Shown here piece after piece: positions 5,900 to 6,724 of a stretch of 6,724 bases of DNA (position 1 is its first letter; the number at the start of each line of letters is the position of its first letter). Source of the DNA: Microbacteriaceae bacterium UBA6152 (GTDB lineage: Bacteria > Actinomycetota > Actinomycetes > Actinomycetales > Microbacteriaceae); contig DIUS01000072.1 in assembly GCA_002423075.1 (NCBI GenBank), positions 23,036-29,759 on the forward strand. The letters are read 5' to 3'. The translations under genes were made by a program, and so were the position numbers. The notes beneath the pieces were generated by a model. It did no database searches, had not been told where the DNA came from, and was given only the letters and a program-made list of their open reading frames with translations.

Positions 5900-5904
5900 A
5901 GCGC

Positions 5905-6285
5905 ATGCCTACCGGCAAGGTCAAGTTTTACGACCAGGAGAAGGGTTTCGGCTTCATCGCATCAGATGAGGGCGATGAGGTCTTTCTGCATGCCTCGGCG
6001 CTGCCCGAAGGCGCGGTCGTCAAGGCCGGTACGAAGCTCGAGTTCGGCATCGCCGACGGTAAGCGCGGCGCGCAGGCGCTTTCGGTGCGCATTCTCGACG
6101 CCAAGCCGTCGCTCGCGCGGGCGAACCGCAAGTCGGCCGACGACATGTCGATCATCGTCGAAGACCTCGTCAAGCTGCTCGACGGCATCGGCGCGAACCT
6201 CAAGCGCGGGCGCTACCCCGAGGGTGAGCACGGCAAGAAGATCGCGGCCATGCTGCGCCGCGTCGCCGACGAGCTGGACGCGTAG
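5905..6285 (+). CDS. cspB: CspB-like long cold-shock domain protein
   Basis: A 126-residue nucleic-acid-binding protein. Residues 1-66 form a cold-shock domain (five-stranded OB fold) with RNP1 KGFGFI (13-18) and RNP2 VFLHA (26-30), which bind single-stranded RNA or DNA. Unlike the 67-residue CspA type, it has a 60-residue extension: a linker (about 67-78) and a helical tail (about 79-126, MSIIVEDLVKLL, RGRYPEGEHGKKIAAMLRRVADELDA). The same architecture and many of the same residues occur in mycobacterial CspB (Rv0871, from memory about 135 residues), including the opening MPTGKVK and the closing ELDA. The likely role is RNA chaperone or regulator. The gene has its own promoter, diverges from the membrane/helicase cluster, and is followed 5 bases later by a DUF3027 gene, so the two are probably cotranscribed. 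Confidence 0.96.
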   Translation: MPTGKVKFYDQEKGFGFIASDEGDEVFLHASALPEGAVVKAGTKLEFGIADGKRGAQALSVRILDAKPSLARANRKSADDMSIIVEDLVKLLDGIGANLKRGRYPEGEHGKKIAAMLRRVADELDA

Positions 6286-6290
6286 GCCTC

Positions 6291-6724
6291 GTGGCGCGCG
6301 TCTCAAAGAAGGCCGCCGCTATTGATCCGGCGGTGACGGATGCTGCTGCCGACGGCGCCACCCCCGCCACGACAGACGCGGCGGTGCTCGAGCAGATCGC
6401 CCGCCAGGCGCTCGGTGAGATCACCCGCCCTGCCAACGTCGGAGGGTTGCGCGACATCGTCGTAGCCGACGACGTCGCCACCGTGCGCTTCTCGACCACC
6501 CAGGCCGGCTACCCCGGGTGGTACTGGACCGTCGCCGTAGCCGTGAACCCCGGCATGCAGCCGAGCGTGCTCGAGACCGAGCTGATTCCGGCGGAGGGCG
6601 CCCTCACCGCACCCGACTGGGTGCCGTGGACCGACCGGCTCGACGACTACCTCGCTCAGCAGGCCCACGAGCGCGCGCTCGCCGGCGATGACGAGGGCGA
6701 CGACGATGACGACGACGAGCACGA
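6291..6724 (+). CDS. DUF3027 family protein, 3' end outside window
   Basis: 144 complete codons from a GTG start at 6291. After an Ala/Thr-rich low-complexity start (about 1-30) comes the conserved DUF3027 core: RFSTTQAGYPGWYWTVAVAV (67-86) with the invariant-looking GYPGW, then ELIPAEGALTAPDWVPWTDR (97-116), typical of this actinobacterial family. Next is an acidic run, AGDDEGDDDDDDEH (131-144), at the window edge. No function is known for the family and no catalytic residues can be assigned. The gene lies 5 bases after the cold-shock stop with no clear Shine-Dalgarno of its own, suggesting cotranscription and translational coupling; a role linked to the cold-shock protein is an inference from that linkage. 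Another start further in is possible because residues 1-30 are weakly constrained. Confidence 0.88.
   Translation, partial: MARVSKKAAAIDPAVTDAAADGATPATTDAAVLEQIARQALGEITRPANVGGLRDIVVADDVATVRFSTTQAGYPGWYWTVAVAVNPGMQPSVLETELIPAEGALTAPDWVPWTDRLDDYLAQQAHERALAGDDEGDDDDDDEH

Noticed and set aside
5857..5904. N-terminal extension of the cold-shock protein
   Set aside because: A strong AAGGAG lies 5 bases before the ATG at 5905 and the protein then begins MPTGKVK, as in mycobacterial CspB.
4550..6325. Plus-strand open frame of 591 codons running through the divergent promoter and the cold-shock gene
   Set aside because: It is Arg/Ser/Ala-rich nonsense antisense to the helicase-associated gene and out of frame with the clearly real cold-shock gene; long stop-free shadows are expected at this GC content.

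Overview
The window looks like the chromosome of a high-GC actinobacterium, probably a member of the Microbacteriaceae. The evidence is the strong G/C bias at third codon positions, a bacterial XPB helicase beside a helicase-associated-domain gene, an actinobacterial long-form cold-shock protein followed by a DUF3027 gene, TANNNT-type -10 elements placed right in front of start codons (leaderless transcription), and PhoP/PhoR-like two-component proteins. The genus assignment is an inference from protein resemblance, not from any marker gene.

Layout. Positions 1-1718 hold a two-component operon on the minus strand. An OmpR/PhoB-type response regulator of the PhoP/TcrX kind (1718 to 1026) is followed after 12 bases by a membrane sensor histidine kinase (1013 down to the left edge, truncated before its ATPase domain). 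A 156-base gap (1719-1874) separates them from the next genes and carries a 7-4-7 direct repeat just upstream of the regulator that resembles a PhoP-type box. Positions 1875-5770 hold a second minus-strand cluster, read in the order small two-helix membrane protein (5770-5498), helicase-associated-domain protein (5511-3652, overlapping the first gene by 14 bases), then XPB-type DNA helicase (3524-1875). The 127-base gap before XPB contains a perfect 20-bp inverted repeat around a 36-base loop, with smaller palindromes nested in and beside it. This is the most striking non-coding structure in the window. Positions 5771-5904 are a divergent promoter region. To the right, on the plus strand, lie a CspB-like cold-shock protein (5905-6285) and, 5 bases later, a DUF3027 protein that runs off the right edge.

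How the genes fit together. The XPB helicase and helicase-associated-domain protein are neighbours in mycobacteria too (Rv0861c and Rv0862c, from memory), with a cspB gene nearby. This is therefore a conserved actinobacterial nucleic-acid-handling neighbourhood, not a mobile island. The kinase and regulator form a normal signalling pair. I saw no transposase, integrase, tRNA, rRNA or CRISPR array. The genes are ordinary core genes; what merits a second look is mostly the intergenic DNA (long palindrome, leaderless promoters, candidate autoregulatory box, leader hairpin of the cold-shock gene).
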